Origin: Comamonas testosteroni
Lineage (GTDB): Bacteria; Pseudomonadota; Gammaproteobacteria; Burkholderiales; Burkholderiaceae_C
Reading direction: 5' to 3'
Assembly (NCBI RefSeq): GCF_003569915.1
Contig: NZ_KZ984440.1
Coordinates: 186,001-250,000, forward strand
Length of the DNA stretch: 64,000 bases
Shown piece by piece: positions 35,390-44,072 of the stretch. Under the pieces are notes generated by a model, which ran no database searches, was not told where the DNA came from, and worked only from the letters and a program-made list of their open reading frames with translations. Position numbers and translations under genes: made by a program. Within the stretch, counting starts at the first letter, position 1, and every line of letters starts with the position of its first letter.

Positions 35390-36079
35390 TTATTCTGCAG
35401 GCGTTGCGGCGGGTGGTTCCACGCCCAGTGATTCGCAAAGCATCTTCACCGTGGCGCGCAGCTGGGCGACTTCGGCTTCGAGAGCATCCACACGCTGCTG
35501 CAGCGCTGATGCGTTGCTGCCTGAATTGGCGCTGCTGGCGGTTTGCAGCGCGCTCACATCCACAGGGCCGCAGAGCAGATGGGCCCAGCGCTGCTCACGG
35601 GCACCGGGTGCGCGGGGCAGCAGCACGACCAGGGGGCCGCCTTTTTCTTCGCTGCGCTCGCGCAGTTCTTCGAGGAATGCCTCGACCGAGGAGATATCGG
35701 CAAAGCGGTGCCAGCGCTCGGAGTTGATGCGCAGCTCGCCCGCCGTCTGCGGGCCGCGCAGCATCAGCAGGGCCAGCAGCACGGCGGATTGGTCAGGCAC
35801 GCCGATGCCGCGCGGAAAGTTGTGCTCCCAGCGCGTGGAGCGGGCGCTGCTGATCTGCACGGACAGGGTCTTGAGGCGCAGTTCGTCAAGCGCTTCCTGG
35901 GCTTCGGCCTCGGTGACTTCCATCACCGGGTCGCGGCTCGATTTCTGGTTGCAGCCGGTGACCAGGGCGTTGAGCGTGAGCGGGTAGCTGTCAGGCACGG
36001 TGCGGGCTTTTTCCATCAGCGTGGCCAGAACGCGGGCCTGCACGGCGGTCAGCGGGGTGTTGCGTGGGTCAAAAGGCAT
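35390..36079 (-). CDS. YceH family protein (DUF480)
   Basis: Protein of 229 aa with two winged-helix-like domains, matching YceH of E. coli: [20 protein letters not shown] (about residues 9-28), [20 protein letters not shown] (about 29-48) and [22 protein letters not shown]-terminal coiled coil (about 190-218) follows. The role is unknown; the fold suggests nucleic acid or regulator binding. A GGAGACC ribosome site precedes the ATG. It is divergent from purN, with 86 bases between. Confidence 0.9.
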   Translation of the reverse strand: MPFDPRNTPLTAVQARVLATLMEKARTVPDSYPLTLNALVTGCNQKSSRDPVMEVTEAEAQEALDELRLKTLSVQISSARSTRWEHNFPRGIGVPDQSAVLLALLMLRGPQTAGELRINSERWHRFADISSVEAFLEELRERSEEKGGPLVVLLPRAPGAREQRWAHLLCGPVDVSALQTASSANSGSNASALQQRVDALEAEVAQLRATVKMLCESLGVEPPAATPAE

Positions 36080-36165
36080 GGGGTCTCCTTAAAAGTCTTA
36101 GGGCGGCGCACAGGAACTGGGGTTTGCCATCAAGGGAAATCCCGTCAGTGCGACAATCGCCGCCC

Positions 36166-36744
36166 ATGAAAAACATCGTGATCCTGATCTCGGGCGGCGG
36201 CTCGAACATGGCCGCCATTGTGCGTGCATCCCAGCAGCAAGACTGGGCCAAGCGCTACAACGCCCGCGTGGCAGCCGTGATCAGCAACAAGGCCGACGCC
36301 AAGGGTCTGGTCTTTGCGCGCGATAACGGCATTGCCACCGAGGTTCTCGATCACAAGCAGTTTGACAGCCGCGAAGCCTTTGACGCCCAGCTGGCACAGG
36401 TGATTGATCGCTACGAGCCAGCTCTGGTTGTGCTGGCCGGTTTCATGCGCATTCTCACGCCCGGCTTTGTCTCGCGCTACGAGGGGCGCATGGTCAATAT
36501 CCACCCCTCGCTGCTGCCCGCGTTTACCGGCCTGCACACCCACCAGCGCGCCATCGACGCGGGCTGCAAGTTCGCCGGGGTGACGGTGCACCGCGTCACG
36601 GCCGAGCTGGATGTTGGCCCCATCCTCGACCAGGCCGTGGTGCCTGTGCTGCCCGGCGACACGGCAGAGCAACTGGCCGCGCGCGTGTTGGTGCAGGAGC
36701 ACATCATCTACCCGCGTGCCGTGCTCAATCTGATAAAAAATTGA
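36166..36744 (+). CDS. purN: Phosphoribosylglycinamide formyltransferase PurN
   Basis: Transfers formyl from 10-formyltetrahydrofolate to GAR in purine synthesis. Catalytic Asn and His lie in MVNIHPSLLPAFTGLHTHQR (about residues 108-127), with Asp in VTAELDVGPILDQ (about 146-150). The N-terminal SGGGSNMAAI binds phosphate. The length of 192 aa is normal. I chose the ATG at 36166; an earlier start at 36064 overlaps the yceH promoter region. The last codons and the TGA stop lie in a repeat copy. Confidence 0.96.
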   Translation: MKNIVILISGGGSNMAAIVRASQQQDWAKRYNARVAAVISNKADAKGLVFARDNGIATEVLDHKQFDSREAFDAQLAQVIDRYEPALVVLAGFMRILTPGFVSRYEGRMVNIHPSLLPAFTGLHTHQRAIDAGCKFAGVTVHRVTAELDVGPILDQAVVPVLPGDTAEQLAARVLVQEHIIYPRAVLNLIKN

Positions 36745-36776
36745 TAGCATTGAGTCTATTTTGCGATTAGACATCA
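36738..36776 (+). repeat. Dispersed AT-rich repeat copy between purN and a convergent gene
   Basis: AAATTGATAGCATTGAGTC, then TATTTTGCGATTAGACATC. The purN TGA (36742-36744) is inside its left end, and the TGA of the minus-strand neighbour (36774-36776) is at its right edge, so one copy separates two convergent genes. Confidence 0.72.
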
Positions 36777-37382
36777 GCCCGTTCTGAGCTCATAAATCCA
36801 GAATACGAGGTGGGCATAGGCCAGTGCATAGAGGGCGCGGTTGATGCGTGCCGACAAGCGGCCATAGGCTGGCGTGGCCAGCAGCAACTGCTTTTGCTCT
36901 GCGGGCAGTTGTAGCCAGTCCCGCAGACCGGGCAACTCCTCGCCAGTGCGCTGGCGCTGCAGTTGCCGCGCAAGCCACCATTGGCGCAGTTGCACATCGT
37001 TCGCCACCAGGGTGCGGGTGATCCAGAGCTCGACCCCCAGCCAGACAGCCGCCACCAGCGCTGCGGCAGGCACAGCCAGCGCCGTGGTGATGTTGGCTTG
37101 CGGCTGGGCCGAGATGGCGTTCATGAGTCTGAACAGCAGCCCGGGCAGGTAGTCCAGCCCCATCAGCACCACGGTGGCGCAGAGCAGGAAAACGCGGCGC
37201 AGCACGCCCAGAATATTGCGGCGGTACGGTGCGGCGCTGGGGTCTGCTGAAGCGACTTCCCGCGCAATCAGATGGCTGGCTGCATGGTCGATCAGCCAGA
37301 ACGCGGTGAAGTAAATCGTGCCCATGACCAGCGCATAGGGCAGGGCATTGCCGCGCAGCCAGTCCAGTCCTTGTTGCCACAT
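36774..37382 (-). CDS. Uncharacterised membrane protein
   Basis: Protein of 202 aa that I do not recognise. Hydrophobic segments lie at about residues 12-35, 60-84, 96-116 and weakly at 178-197. Between the third and last is a basic, Gln/Arg-rich stretch (QWWLARQLQRQRTGEELPG) likely to face the cytoplasm. The start is the ATG at 37382, after MxxQGLDWLRG. It is convergent with purN and downstream of the DUF1653 gene on the same strand, 93 bases apart. Confidence 0.75.
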   Translation of the reverse strand: MWQQGLDWLRGNALPYALVMGTIYFTAFWLIDHAASHLIAREVASADPSAAPYRRNILGVLRRVFLLCATVVLMGLDYLPGLLFRLMNAISAQPQANITTALAVPAAALVAAVWLGVELWITRTLVANDVQLRQWWLARQLQRQRTGEELPGLRDWLQLPAEQKQLLLATPAYGRLSARINRALYALAYAHLVFWIYELRTG

Positions 37383-37475
37383 GAAGATTGCCTTGGTGAG
37401 GGTGTGCTCACTTTAATCGATGGGCTAGTCAAGTGGCAGACAGGTCACAGGCTGCTGGTTCGAGATGGCGGCGAC

Positions 37476-37724
37476 TCAGCCAGCGTCCGCCTCTACACGG
37501 CGAAAGCGCGGCTGCTCCACGCCATCAATCACCACGGTTTCATTGAACATGGCAGCGGGCCGCACCCACAGGCCGTGCTCGCCATACAGGGCGCGGTACA
37601 GCGTCATGGGCTCCAGCGTTTCGCTGTGGCGCACGGTGCCGATGACTTCATAGCGCATGCCTTTGTAGTGTTCGTACAGGCCGGGCTCGGTGGTGATGAG
37701 GGGGGGAAGATCGTGGCTGGACAT
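37476..37724 (-). CDS. DUF1653 family protein
   Basis: Small protein of 82 aa. GLYEHYKGMRYEVIGTVRHS (about residues 15-34), then ETLEPMTLYRALYGEHGLWV (about 35-54) and RPAAMFNETV match DUF1653, a small SH3-like barrel of unknown function found singly or fused. I preferred the ATG at 37724 because the longer version starts in the AT-rich repeat. The repeat copy forms its upstream region. Confidence 0.88.
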   Translation of the reverse strand: MSSHDLPPLITTEPGLYEHYKGMRYEVIGTVRHSETLEPMTLYRALYGEHGLWVRPAAMFNETVVIDGVEQPRFRRVEADAG

Positions 37725-37734
37725 GGTGTTTATC

Positions 37735-37785
37735 AAAATATATAGCTGCAAGCCTATATGAAATAAGGACTAGAGCTGGTTTTTT
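37735..37785 (+). repeat. Dispersed AT-rich repeat copy upstream of DUF1653 gene
   Basis: AATATATAGCTGCAAGCC, TATATGAAATAAGGACTAG and AGCTGGTTTTTTGG. Unlike most copies it lies at the 5' side of both neighbours, between divergent DUF1653 and the RsmB-type gene. Confidence 0.7.
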
Positions 37786-37857
37786 GGCCTGTGTGGGCAA
37801 TTGAGCAAGTGCCGGGGGGAAAGCCAGGGTCAGAGAGACAGTGGGACAATTGCGCCC

Positions 37858-39189
37858 ATGCATCCCAAACAGCTTCTCGACGCTTGCTCTGAACTCGTCA
37901 AGCGTACCCTGACCTTTGAACACCCGGCCGATGCCGTGGTGTCCCGTTTTTTCCGCGAAAACCGCTACCTCGGTCCGCGCGAGCGTGCAACGCTGGCCGA
38001 GACCACCTACACCGTGCTGCGCAAGAAGCTGTTGTTTGAAGCACTGGCGCATTCGGGCAGCGGTGCTCGCGAGCGTCGTCTGGCCATCCTGGGCTTTGTC
38101 GAGGTGCTGCGCGAGCAGGCCAAAAAAGAAGGCAAGGGCAGAAACAAGGACGGCCAGGACAGCGAAACCTTTATCAAGGCCGCCCTGCTGCCCCAGGAGC
38201 TGAAGTGGCTGGCAGCCTGTGAAGGCATCAAGGCCGAAGACCTGATGGAAGCGCACCGCCACAATCTGCCCGAATGGCTGGTCGAGCCGCTCAAGGCCCA
38301 GCTTGGCGACGGCTTCTGGGATCTGGCCCAGAGCATGGAGCGCCCAGCGCCGCTGGATTTGCGCGTCAATGTGCTCAACGACAAGCGCTCTGATGTGCGC
38401 AAAGAGCTGGAAAAAGCCGGTATCGTGGCTGAACCCACGCCATTTTCGCCCATCGGTCTGCGTGTCGATGGCAAGCCCGCATTGGCCAAGGTGGACGCCT
38501 TCAACCGCGGCGCCATCGAGGTGCAGGATGAAGGCTCGCAACTGCTGGCCCTGTTGCTGGACGCCAAGCGCGGCGAAATGGTGGTGGACTTCTGCGCTGG
38601 CGCTGGCGGCAAGACTCTGGCCATTGGTGCCGCCATGCGCAACACCGGTCGCCTCTATGCCTTTGATGTGTCCGGTCACCGTCTGGATGCCTTGAAACCC
38701 CGTCTGGCGCGCTCGGGCCTGTCCAATGTGCACCCCGCCGCCATCGCCCATGAGCGCGATGAACGCATCAAGCGCCTGGCGGGCAAGATTGACCGCGTGC
38801 TGGTCGATGCGCCTTGCTCGGGCTTGGGCACCTTGCGCCGCAACCCTGACCTGAAGTGGCGCCAAAGCCCCAAGGCCGTGGAGGAGCTGACCGTCAAGCA
38901 GGCCTCGATTCTGGACAGCAGCGCCCGTCTGGTGAAGGCTGGTGGCCGTCTGGTCTATGCCACCTGCTCCATCCTGCCTCAGGAAAACGAAGCGATTGCT
39001 GAAGCCTTCAGCGCCGCTCACCCGGACTTTGTGCCGCTGAGCGCAGGCGAGGTGCTGGAGCAGCTCAAGATTGCCGACGCCGGCAAGCTGTGCAGCGGCG
39101 GCGAAGACGGCAAGCGCTATGTGCGCCTGTGGCCGCATCAACATGAAACAGACGGCTTTTTCGCAGCTGTTTGGGTCAAAAAAGCGTAA
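37858..39189 (+). CDS. RsmB/NOP-family rRNA (cytosine-5) methyltransferase
   Basis: Protein of 443 aa. An N-terminal NusB-like RNA-binding helical region (about residues 1-140) precedes a class I methyltransferase domain. Motif I is VVDFCAGAGGKTLAIGA (about 242-258), motif IV with its Cys is VDAPCSGLGTLRRNPD (about 316-331), and motif VI carries the nucleophilic Cys in YATCSILPQEN (about 367-377). Which rRNA position is modified (the RsmB C967 site is the usual one) is inferred. I chose the ATG at 37858 rather than the TTG at 37801. Confidence 0.9.
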   Translation: MHPKQLLDACSELVKRTLTFEHPADAVVSRFFRENRYLGPRERATLAETTYTVLRKKLLFEALAHSGSGARERRLAILGFVEVLREQAKKEGKGRNKDGQDSETFIKAALLPQELKWLAACEGIKAEDLMEAHRHNLPEWLVEPLKAQLGDGFWDLAQSMERPAPLDLRVNVLNDKRSDVRKELEKAGIVAEPTPFSPIGLRVDGKPALAKVDAFNRGAIEVQDEGSQLLALLLDAKRGEMVVDFCAGAGGKTLAIGAAMRNTGRLYAFDVSGHRLDALKPRLARSGLSNVHPAAIAHERDERIKRLAGKIDRVLVDAPCSGLGTLRRNPDLKWRQSPKAVEELTVKQASILDSSARLVKAGGRLVYATCSILPQENEAIAEAFSAAHPDFVPLSAGEVLEQLKIADAGKLCSGGEDGKRYVRLWPHQHETDGFFAAVWVKKA

Positions 39190-39312
39190 GTTCGGTACCA
39201 GTCCGGCACATACGTCAGGAAAACCGCTTTCGGTTTGTAAGCGGTTCACCTAAAATGGCACGCCCGTGCTTTATTGGGTGAAGCAGGATTTTTTGCCAAA
39301 GGCTTGTTGCGT

Positions 39313-40533
39313 ATGTCGCTGGATATCGGCTCGATCTGGAATGCCGTTGTGGATTGGATGGCCAATGGCCTGTGGGATCTGACGTGGTGGCAGTTGCTGC
39401 TGTACACGCTGTTCACCACCCACATCACGATTGCGGCAGTGACGATTTTTCTGCACCGCAGCCAGGCCCACCGTGCACTGGACCTGGGGCCGATTCCCTC
39501 GCATTTCTTCCGCTTCTGGCTCTGGCTGGGCACGGGCATGGTGACCAAGGAATGGGTCGCCATCCACCGCAAACACCACGCCAAGTGCGAAACCGTGGAT
39601 GACCCGCACAGCCCGCAGACTCGCGGCCTGGGCAAGGTCATGCGCGAAGGCGCCGAGCTGTACCGCGTCGAGGCCAAGAATGCCGAAACGCTCAAGAAAT
39701 ACGGCCACGGCACACCAGACGACTGGATGGAGCGCAATGTCTACCGCCATTCGGTCTTTGGCCCCTCGCTGATGCTCATCATCAATGTGGCGCTGTTCGG
39801 CGTGATCGGCCTGACGATCTGGGCTGTGCAGATGGTCTGGATTCCGTTCTGGGCTGCAGGCGTGGTCAATGGCCTGGGCCATTTCTGGGGCTATCGCAAC
39901 TACGAGGCAAGCGATGCCTCCACCAATCTGACGCCCTGGGGCATCATCATCGGTGGCGAAGAGCTGCATAACAATCACCATACCTACCCAACTTCGGCTA
40001 AGTTCTCGATCAAGCCTTATGAATTCGATATTGGCTGGGTCTATATCAGCATCATGCAAAAGCTGGGCTGGGCCAAGGTCAAGAAGACGCCTCCGCGCCT
40101 GCGCAGCGGTGAGATCAAACCTGTTGCCGACGAATTGACGCTGGAAGCCATCATTGCCAACCGCTACGAGGTCATGGCCCGCTATGCGCGCGGCGTGCGT
40201 CTGGCCGTGCAGCAGGAGCTGGACGCGCTCAAGGCCCGCAAGGCTCAGCAGTCAGATGTCTCCCTGCTCAAAGGCGTGCAGCGCTGGCTGCATCGCGATG
40301 CGGAAAAAGTGCCCGCCAATGCCGTGAACCAGCTTGCACAGGCCCGCGCGGCCCACCCGGTGATTGACCAGATGCTGACCATGCGCGAGGAATTGCGTCA
40401 ACTGTGGCTCAACACCACGCTGAGCCGTGAACAACTAACCAGTCAGCTACAGGCCTGGTGCCAGCGGGCAGAAGCCAGCGGTATTGCAACGCTCAAGGAC
40501 TTTTCCATCAAATTGCGCGCCGTTCGCGCTTGA
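39313..40533 (+). CDS. Acyl-CoA/acyl-lipid desaturase (fatty acid desaturase)
   Basis: Membrane di-iron desaturase of 406 aa. Three histidine boxes are clear: HRSQAHR (about residues 50-56), HRKHH (about 87-91) and HNNHH (about 219-223), with four hydrophobic segments around them. The C-terminal 120 residues form a helical extension beyond the catalytic core, common in the DesA-type group. It introduces a double bond into a saturated acyl chain, probably at delta-9. I chose the ATG at 39313. A strong terminator lies at 40580. Confidence 0.92.
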   Translation: MSLDIGSIWNAVVDWMANGLWDLTWWQLLLYTLFTTHITIAAVTIFLHRSQAHRALDLGPIPSHFFRFWLWLGTGMVTKEWVAIHRKHHAKCETVDDPHSPQTRGLGKVMREGAELYRVEAKNAETLKKYGHGTPDDWMERNVYRHSVFGPSLMLIINVALFGVIGLTIWAVQMVWIPFWAAGVVNGLGHFWGYRNYEASDASTNLTPWGIIIGGEELHNNHHTYPTSAKFSIKPYEFDIGWVYISIMQKLGWAKVKKTPPRLRSGEIKPVADELTLEAIIANRYEVMARYARGVRLAVQQELDALKARKAQQSDVSLLKGVQRWLHRDAEKVPANAVNQLAQARAAHPVIDQMLTMREELRQLWLNTTLSREQLTSQLQAWCQRAEASGIATLKDFSIKLRAVRA

Positions 40534-40885
40534 TGCTGCCGGAAAGCGCAGGCTTTCCAGTCCATAGACTGCTAATCCACCGCCTCAGGCTCCACGAGCC
40601 GAGGCGGTTTTCTTTTCCCGCTGTCTCTTGCTGCAGCACCAGAATGCGGCTGCGCTCTGCGATGCAGAAAACCTGTACCCAGAGTCTGGCAGGCGCGCGC
40701 CAGCTTTGGCCGGTGTGCAACTGCATGCTGTAGCCCGTGCAGGCATCGAGGGTGGAGAGTGGTGTAGTGGACAGCTGAATGGGCGCGCCAAGGCATAGCA
40801 GCGTGCTGCCTTCGGCCAAGGCCAGGGTCAACATATGACCTGGGGGCAGTGCATGCTGGATACTGCTTGCGCTTTCGGTGTGCAT
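40508..40885 (-). CDS. DUF2917-like protein
   Basis: Protein of 125 aa from the ATG at 40885, which has an AGAGG ribosome site. The core (about residues 10-85) has LPPGHMLTLALAEGSTLLCL and LDACTGYSMQLHTGQSWRAP, which resembles the small beta-barrel DUF2917 proteins of betaproteobacteria. The last 40 residues are encoded by the terminator of the convergent desaturase gene and overlap its last 26 bases, so the true end may be unusual. The family call is moderate. It is divergent from a MocR regulator gene. Confidence 0.62.
   Translation of the reverse strand: MHTESASSIQHALPPGHMLTLALAEGSTLLCLGAPIQLSTTPLSTLDACTGYSMQLHTGQSWRAPARLWVQVFCIAERSRILVLQQETAGKENRLGSWSLRRWISSLWTGKPALSGSIKRERRAI
40580..40616 (+). 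terminator. Rho-independent terminator of the desaturase gene
   Basis: CCGCCTC-A-GGCTC-CAC-GAGCC-GAGGCGG followed by TTTTCTTTT: a 12-bp stem with a single A bulge and a three-base loop. It lies inside the 3' part of the opposite-strand DUF2917-like gene. Confidence 0.88.
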
Positions 40886-41083
40886 AAAAGCCTCTTTTGG
40901 GTAGTGCAGGGCTTCAAGCATCCGTTTTTGACGCGCTGCACAACAGGCACAGCGCGCAGCAATTGCAGGCACAGCAGTGCAGATCAGCAGACCTCTGTTC
41001 TGGCTGGTTTGTGCGAATTCTGTATCTGTTGCAGAACAGCGCTTGCTGGCATCATGCAAGCCTGAAAGTTTGCTCTTGCTCTC
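40886..41083. promoter_or_regulatory. Divergent DUF2917/MocR control region
   Basis: The 198 bases between the divergent starts contain two perfect seven-base inverted repeats: CGCGCTG/CAGCGCG (40932-40956) and TGTTCTG/CAGAACA (40995-41037), with an extra TTCTG at 41017. MocR-type regulators commonly bind such repeats next to their own gene. Which one is the operator is an inference. Confidence 0.5.
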
Positions 41084-42592
41084 ATGCTTCACCCCGCAGC
41101 CATTGAATCTTCACCCGGACCGGCTTTGCCGCTGTATCAGCGACTGGCTGCTACTTACAGCGCAGCCATGGCACTGGGCACGCTGCAGGCGGGCGAGCGC
41201 ATGCCTTCCGTGCGGGAGTTGATGGCAAGGCATGACATCAGCCTGTCCACCGCCTTGCAGGTGCTGCGCTATCTGGAAGAGCTGGGTCACTTGGAGGCCC
41301 GCCCCCGCGTGGGCTATTTTGTGCGCTCTGCCGCCACAGGCCTGCCACTGACCAGCGAGCCGGACCTGAGTCAGCCCGTGCAACCCAATCCGCATGCGCA
41401 TTTTGTGGGCATCAACGAGCATATTTCGCTGCTGCTGGAGCGCGGGCGTCAGGCCGAGGTCTATATGGACATCGGCGGTTGTACGCCGCCGCCTGAGCTG
41501 TTTGACCATCACTATCTGAACAAGACCGTCACGCGCCTGCTGCGCGAGCACCCGACGCTGCTGTCGCAAGGCCGTTCGCTGCTGGCCAATCAGGGCAATC
41601 ACCCGCTGTTTCAGCAGGCCATGGCGCGCCGGGCGCTGGCGTCAGGCATCCGGGTTGCACCCGGCGATGTGTTGGCGACTACTGGTAATTCGGAAGGCGT
41701 CAGTCTGGCGCTGGCGGCCGTGGCTCAGCCCGGCGATATGGTGGCTGTGGAGTCGCCCACCTATTACGGGCTGCTGCAGGTGGTGGAGTCGCTACAGCTC
41801 AAGACGCTGGAGATTCCCTGCAGCCCGCGCACCGGCATGTCCATTGAGGCGCTGGAGCTGGCTTTTCAGACTCAGCCCCGGCTCAAGGCCGTGGTGGTGG
41901 TGCCAGAGCTGCAGATGCCGCTGGGCGCGCGCATGCCCGATGAAAACAAGGCGCGACTTGTGGCCTTGTGCGCAGCCCATGGTGCGGCGCTGATCGAGGA
42001 TGACTCCTACGGGTTATTTGTTGAGGGGCAACAGGCGGTCAAGCCACTGAAAGCCTGGGACAGTGTCTCGGGCCATGTGATTTACTGCCAGGCGTTCAAC
42101 AAAAGTCTGGCACCGGGTCTGCGCCAGGGCTGGATGAATGCCGGGCAGTGGCATGGCAGGGTGCAGATGCTCAAGTTTGCCCAGAGCCGCAACACGCAGA
42201 CGCTGGGGCAGTTGGTGGTGGCCGAGGTGCTGGGTTCGCCCACGCACCAGCGCAGTCTGGAAAAACTGCGTCAGCAGCTCAAAAAGCAGCGCGAAGCCAT
42301 GGCGCGCTTGGTGGCGCGGCACTTTCCCATTGGCACGCGCATGAGCCTGCCAGCGGGCGGCTTGTGCCTGTGGCTGGAGTTCCCGGCTGAAATGTCCACC
42401 TCGGATCTGTTCACGGCGGCGCTGGGCAAAGGCATACGCATTGCGCCAGGCAGCATGTTCTCCAACTCCGGGCGCTATGAACACTGCATGCGTCTGGCCT
42501 GCACCCATCCCGTGGATGCGGTGATGGAGCGGGCCATGCAGGAGCTGGGTGCCATGGCCTGCCAGCAACTGGGGCAGGATGTGCGCGGCTGA
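41084..42592 (+). CDS. MocR-like GntR/aminotransferase transcription regulator
   Basis: Protein of 502 aa. A GntR winged helix (about residues 12-80, LQAGERMPSVRELMARHDIS) is joined to a fold-type I aminotransferase domain (about 110-490). PLP contacts are visible: the segment EDDSYGLF carries the Asp and Tyr, and the Schiff-base Lys lies in YCQAFNKSLAPGLRQGW (about residue 339), followed by the phosphate-binding Arg. The protein may be a regulator using PLP as effector. The divergent DUF2917-like gene is the obvious candidate target. Confidence 0.9.
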   Translation: MLHPAAIESSPGPALPLYQRLAATYSAAMALGTLQAGERMPSVRELMARHDISLSTALQVLRYLEELGHLEARPRVGYFVRSAATGLPLTSEPDLSQPVQPNPHAHFVGINEHISLLLERGRQAEVYMDIGGCTPPPELFDHHYLNKTVTRLLREHPTLLSQGRSLLANQGNHPLFQQAMARRALASGIRVAPGDVLATTGNSEGVSLALAAVAQPGDMVAVESPTYYGLLQVVESLQLKTLEIPCSPRTGMSIEALELAFQTQPRLKAVVVVPELQMPLGARMPDENKARLVALCAAHGAALIEDDSYGLFVEGQQAVKPLKAWDSVSGHVIYCQAFNKSLAPGLRQGWMNAGQWHGRVQMLKFAQSRNTQTLGQLVVAEVLGSPTHQRSLEKLRQQLKKQREAMARLVARHFPIGTRMSLPAGGLCLWLEFPAEMSTSDLFTAALGKGIRIAPGSMFSNSGRYEHCMRLACTHPVDAVMERAMQELGAMACQQLGQDVRG

Positions 42593-42609
42593 TCAGCGGC
42601 TTGAGCGGC

Positions 42610-43350
42610 TTACTTGCCGGGGCGGCCAGCCAGGCACTGGCTAAGAAATTCACGCGCCTTGCTGCCTTCTTTGTAAGAGGTGTTGATGACCTCTTTGCCA
42701 TCGATAGATACTTTGGCGCGGTAGTTCTCCTCCATGGTCTTCACCATTTCCTCGGGACTGGCCAGTGCGAAGGTCAGTCTGCCAGCGGTGGGGGTGTCGG
42801 GCGAAACAAAGCTGATTGCGCTGATGTTGCGCACAGGCTCGGCGTCCTGGGTCAGGTCGACACGGATTTTCTCGGGCTTGTCGGGGCGTGGAAGCTCCAG
42901 GCCCATCAAAGTCATCGTCGCTCCGTCATAGGATGCGGTCGGGCCCGCAAACTGGATGCTGCCAGTCGCACTGCCATAGAAGGCAATGCATTCTTTGCCC
43001 GAGCCTGGGTGCTGCTTGTCATGGAAAAAGACCCAGTAGCCATTGCGCAGTTTTTCGAACTCTTTTTCCTCTTGCATCCTTCTTTTCCGATCTTCCTCGA
43101 GCTGTTGCAGTTGTTGCGGGCTCAGGCGTGGCGGGGGAGAAAGTCGGCGCTGTGGCTGCTCGGGTGCGGCCCGGTAAGGAGCCTGTTCCTGCACGCACAC
43201 GGGCACGGATGCAATGCCCTGCCCGCCGCCTGTCATGCCCACCTGTCGCTGGCCCGGCCCGGCACCATTGGGGCATACAAAGGTCTGAGCGAAGGCAGAG
43301 CCTGAGGCTGCAAGAAGGATGGACAAGGCGGTGAGTGTCTTTAGGCTCAT
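42610..43350 (-). CDS. Uncharacterised secreted protein
   Basis: Protein of 246 aa starting with a Sec signal peptide (MSLKTLTALSILLAASGSAFA, cleavage after AFA near residue 20-21). A Gly/Pro/Gln-rich segment and a charged helix (about residues 80-105, QQLQQLEEDRKRRMQEEKEF) follow. The C-terminal domain (about 110-240) contains GYWVFFHD, GKECIAFYG and VNIxTSYKEG-like stretches with at least two Cys. I do not recognise a family. The ATG at 43350 gives the signal peptide directly; an upstream start would hide it. Confidence 0.75.
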   Translation of the reverse strand: MSLKTLTALSILLAASGSAFAQTFVCPNGAGPGQRQVGMTGGGQGIASVPVCVQEQAPYRAAPEQPQRRLSPPPRLSPQQLQQLEEDRKRRMQEEKEFEKLRNGYWVFFHDKQHPGSGKECIAFYGSATGSIQFAGPTASYDGATMTLMGLELPRPDKPEKIRVDLTQDAEPVRNISAISFVSPDTPTAGRLTFALASPEEMVKTMEENYRAKVSIDGKEVINTSYKEGSKAREFLSQCLAGRPGK

Positions 43351-43407
43351 GAGCGCAACCCGTGCTTGTTGAGGTGAACTCAGTATAGAGACTCGTTTTT
43401 TGGGCAT

Positions 43408-43444
43408 AAAAAAACCGCCAGCACTTGCGTGAGGCGGTTTTTTC
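43408..43444 (-). terminator. Terminator of rpmB-rpmG
   Basis: AAAAAAACCGCC and GGCGGTTTTTT form a ten-base stem with a 13-base loop, 16 bases after the rpmG stop on the minus strand. It is also A-rich on the other side, so it can work both ways. Confidence 0.85.
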
Positions 43445-43460
43445 CAGGAATCAGGCTGAA

Positions 43461-43631
43461 TTACTTCAGCTTGGTTTCCTTGTACTCGACGTGCTTGCGA
43501 GCCTTGGGGTCGAACTTGATGATCGACATCTTTTCAGGCATCGTCTTCTTGTTCTTGGTCGTTGTGTAGAAGTGACCTGTGCCAGCACTGGAAGCCAGCT
43601 TGATCTTTTCGCGTCCGCCTTTAGCAGCCAT
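43461..43631 (-). CDS. rpmG: Ribosomal protein L33
   Basis: Small basic large-subunit protein of 56 aa. The translation starts [20 protein letters not shown] and ends [11 protein letters not shown], the usual form of the zinc-free L33 type because the CxxC pairs are absent. The gene is 20 bases after rpmB on the same strand, and an AAGGAGAA ribosome site precedes the ATG. Confidence 0.97.
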   Translation of the reverse strand: MAAKGGREKIKLASSAGTGHFYTTTKNKKTMPEKMSIIKFDPKARKHVEYKETKLK

Positions 43632-43651
43632 GGTGTTTCTCCTTCAGGAAA

Positions 43652-43885
43652 TTAAGCTTGGCCACGAGCGCGCATGTCTGCGAGCACGGAGTCGATACCG
43701 TTCTTGTCGATCAGGCGCAGAGCAGCGCTGGAAACGCGCAGGCGCACCCAACGGTTCTCGGTTTCCACCCAGAAACGACGGTATTGCAGGTTAGGCAGGA
43801 AACGACGCTTGGTCTTGTTGTTGGCGTGGGAAACATTGTTGCCCACCATGGGCTTCTTGCCCGTAACTTCACATACGCGTGCCAT
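43652..43885 (-). CDS. rpmB: Ribosomal protein L28
   Basis: Large-subunit protein of 77 aa with [20 protein letters not shown], then [13 protein letters not shown], typical for the family; there are no zinc-binding Cys pairs beyond Cys5. It is first in the rpmB-rpmG operon. Its leader is 168 bases from a TATAAT box and can fold into hairpins. Confidence 0.97.
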   Translation of the reverse strand: MARVCEVTGKKPMVGNNVSHANNKTKRRFLPNLQYRRFWVETENRWVRLRVSSAALRLIDKNGIDSVLADMRARGQA

Positions 43886-44053
43886 TTGGACACTCCGATA
43901 GTTGAATCGGCCGCCGACTCTGAAATCCTGCTTTGACAGCAGAATGTGCCGACAACCTCACCTCGCCAGTTTGTAATGGGTGGCGGTAGCCCGATTGCGG
44001 AAGTCCTGTGAAAAGCACGTGAAGTGCGAGCCCGGAATTCAGCAAAGTCTGCG

Positions 44054-44059
44054 ATTATA
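44054..44059 (-). promoter_or_regulatory. Candidate -10 box of rpmB-rpmG
   Basis: TATAAT on the minus strand, directly after the trxB terminator and about 170 bases before the rpmB ATG. No good -35 box is visible 16-18 bases upstream, so the assignment rests on the perfect -10 and the position. Confidence 0.5.
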
Positions 44060-44072
44060 GCGTTTTCACAAA

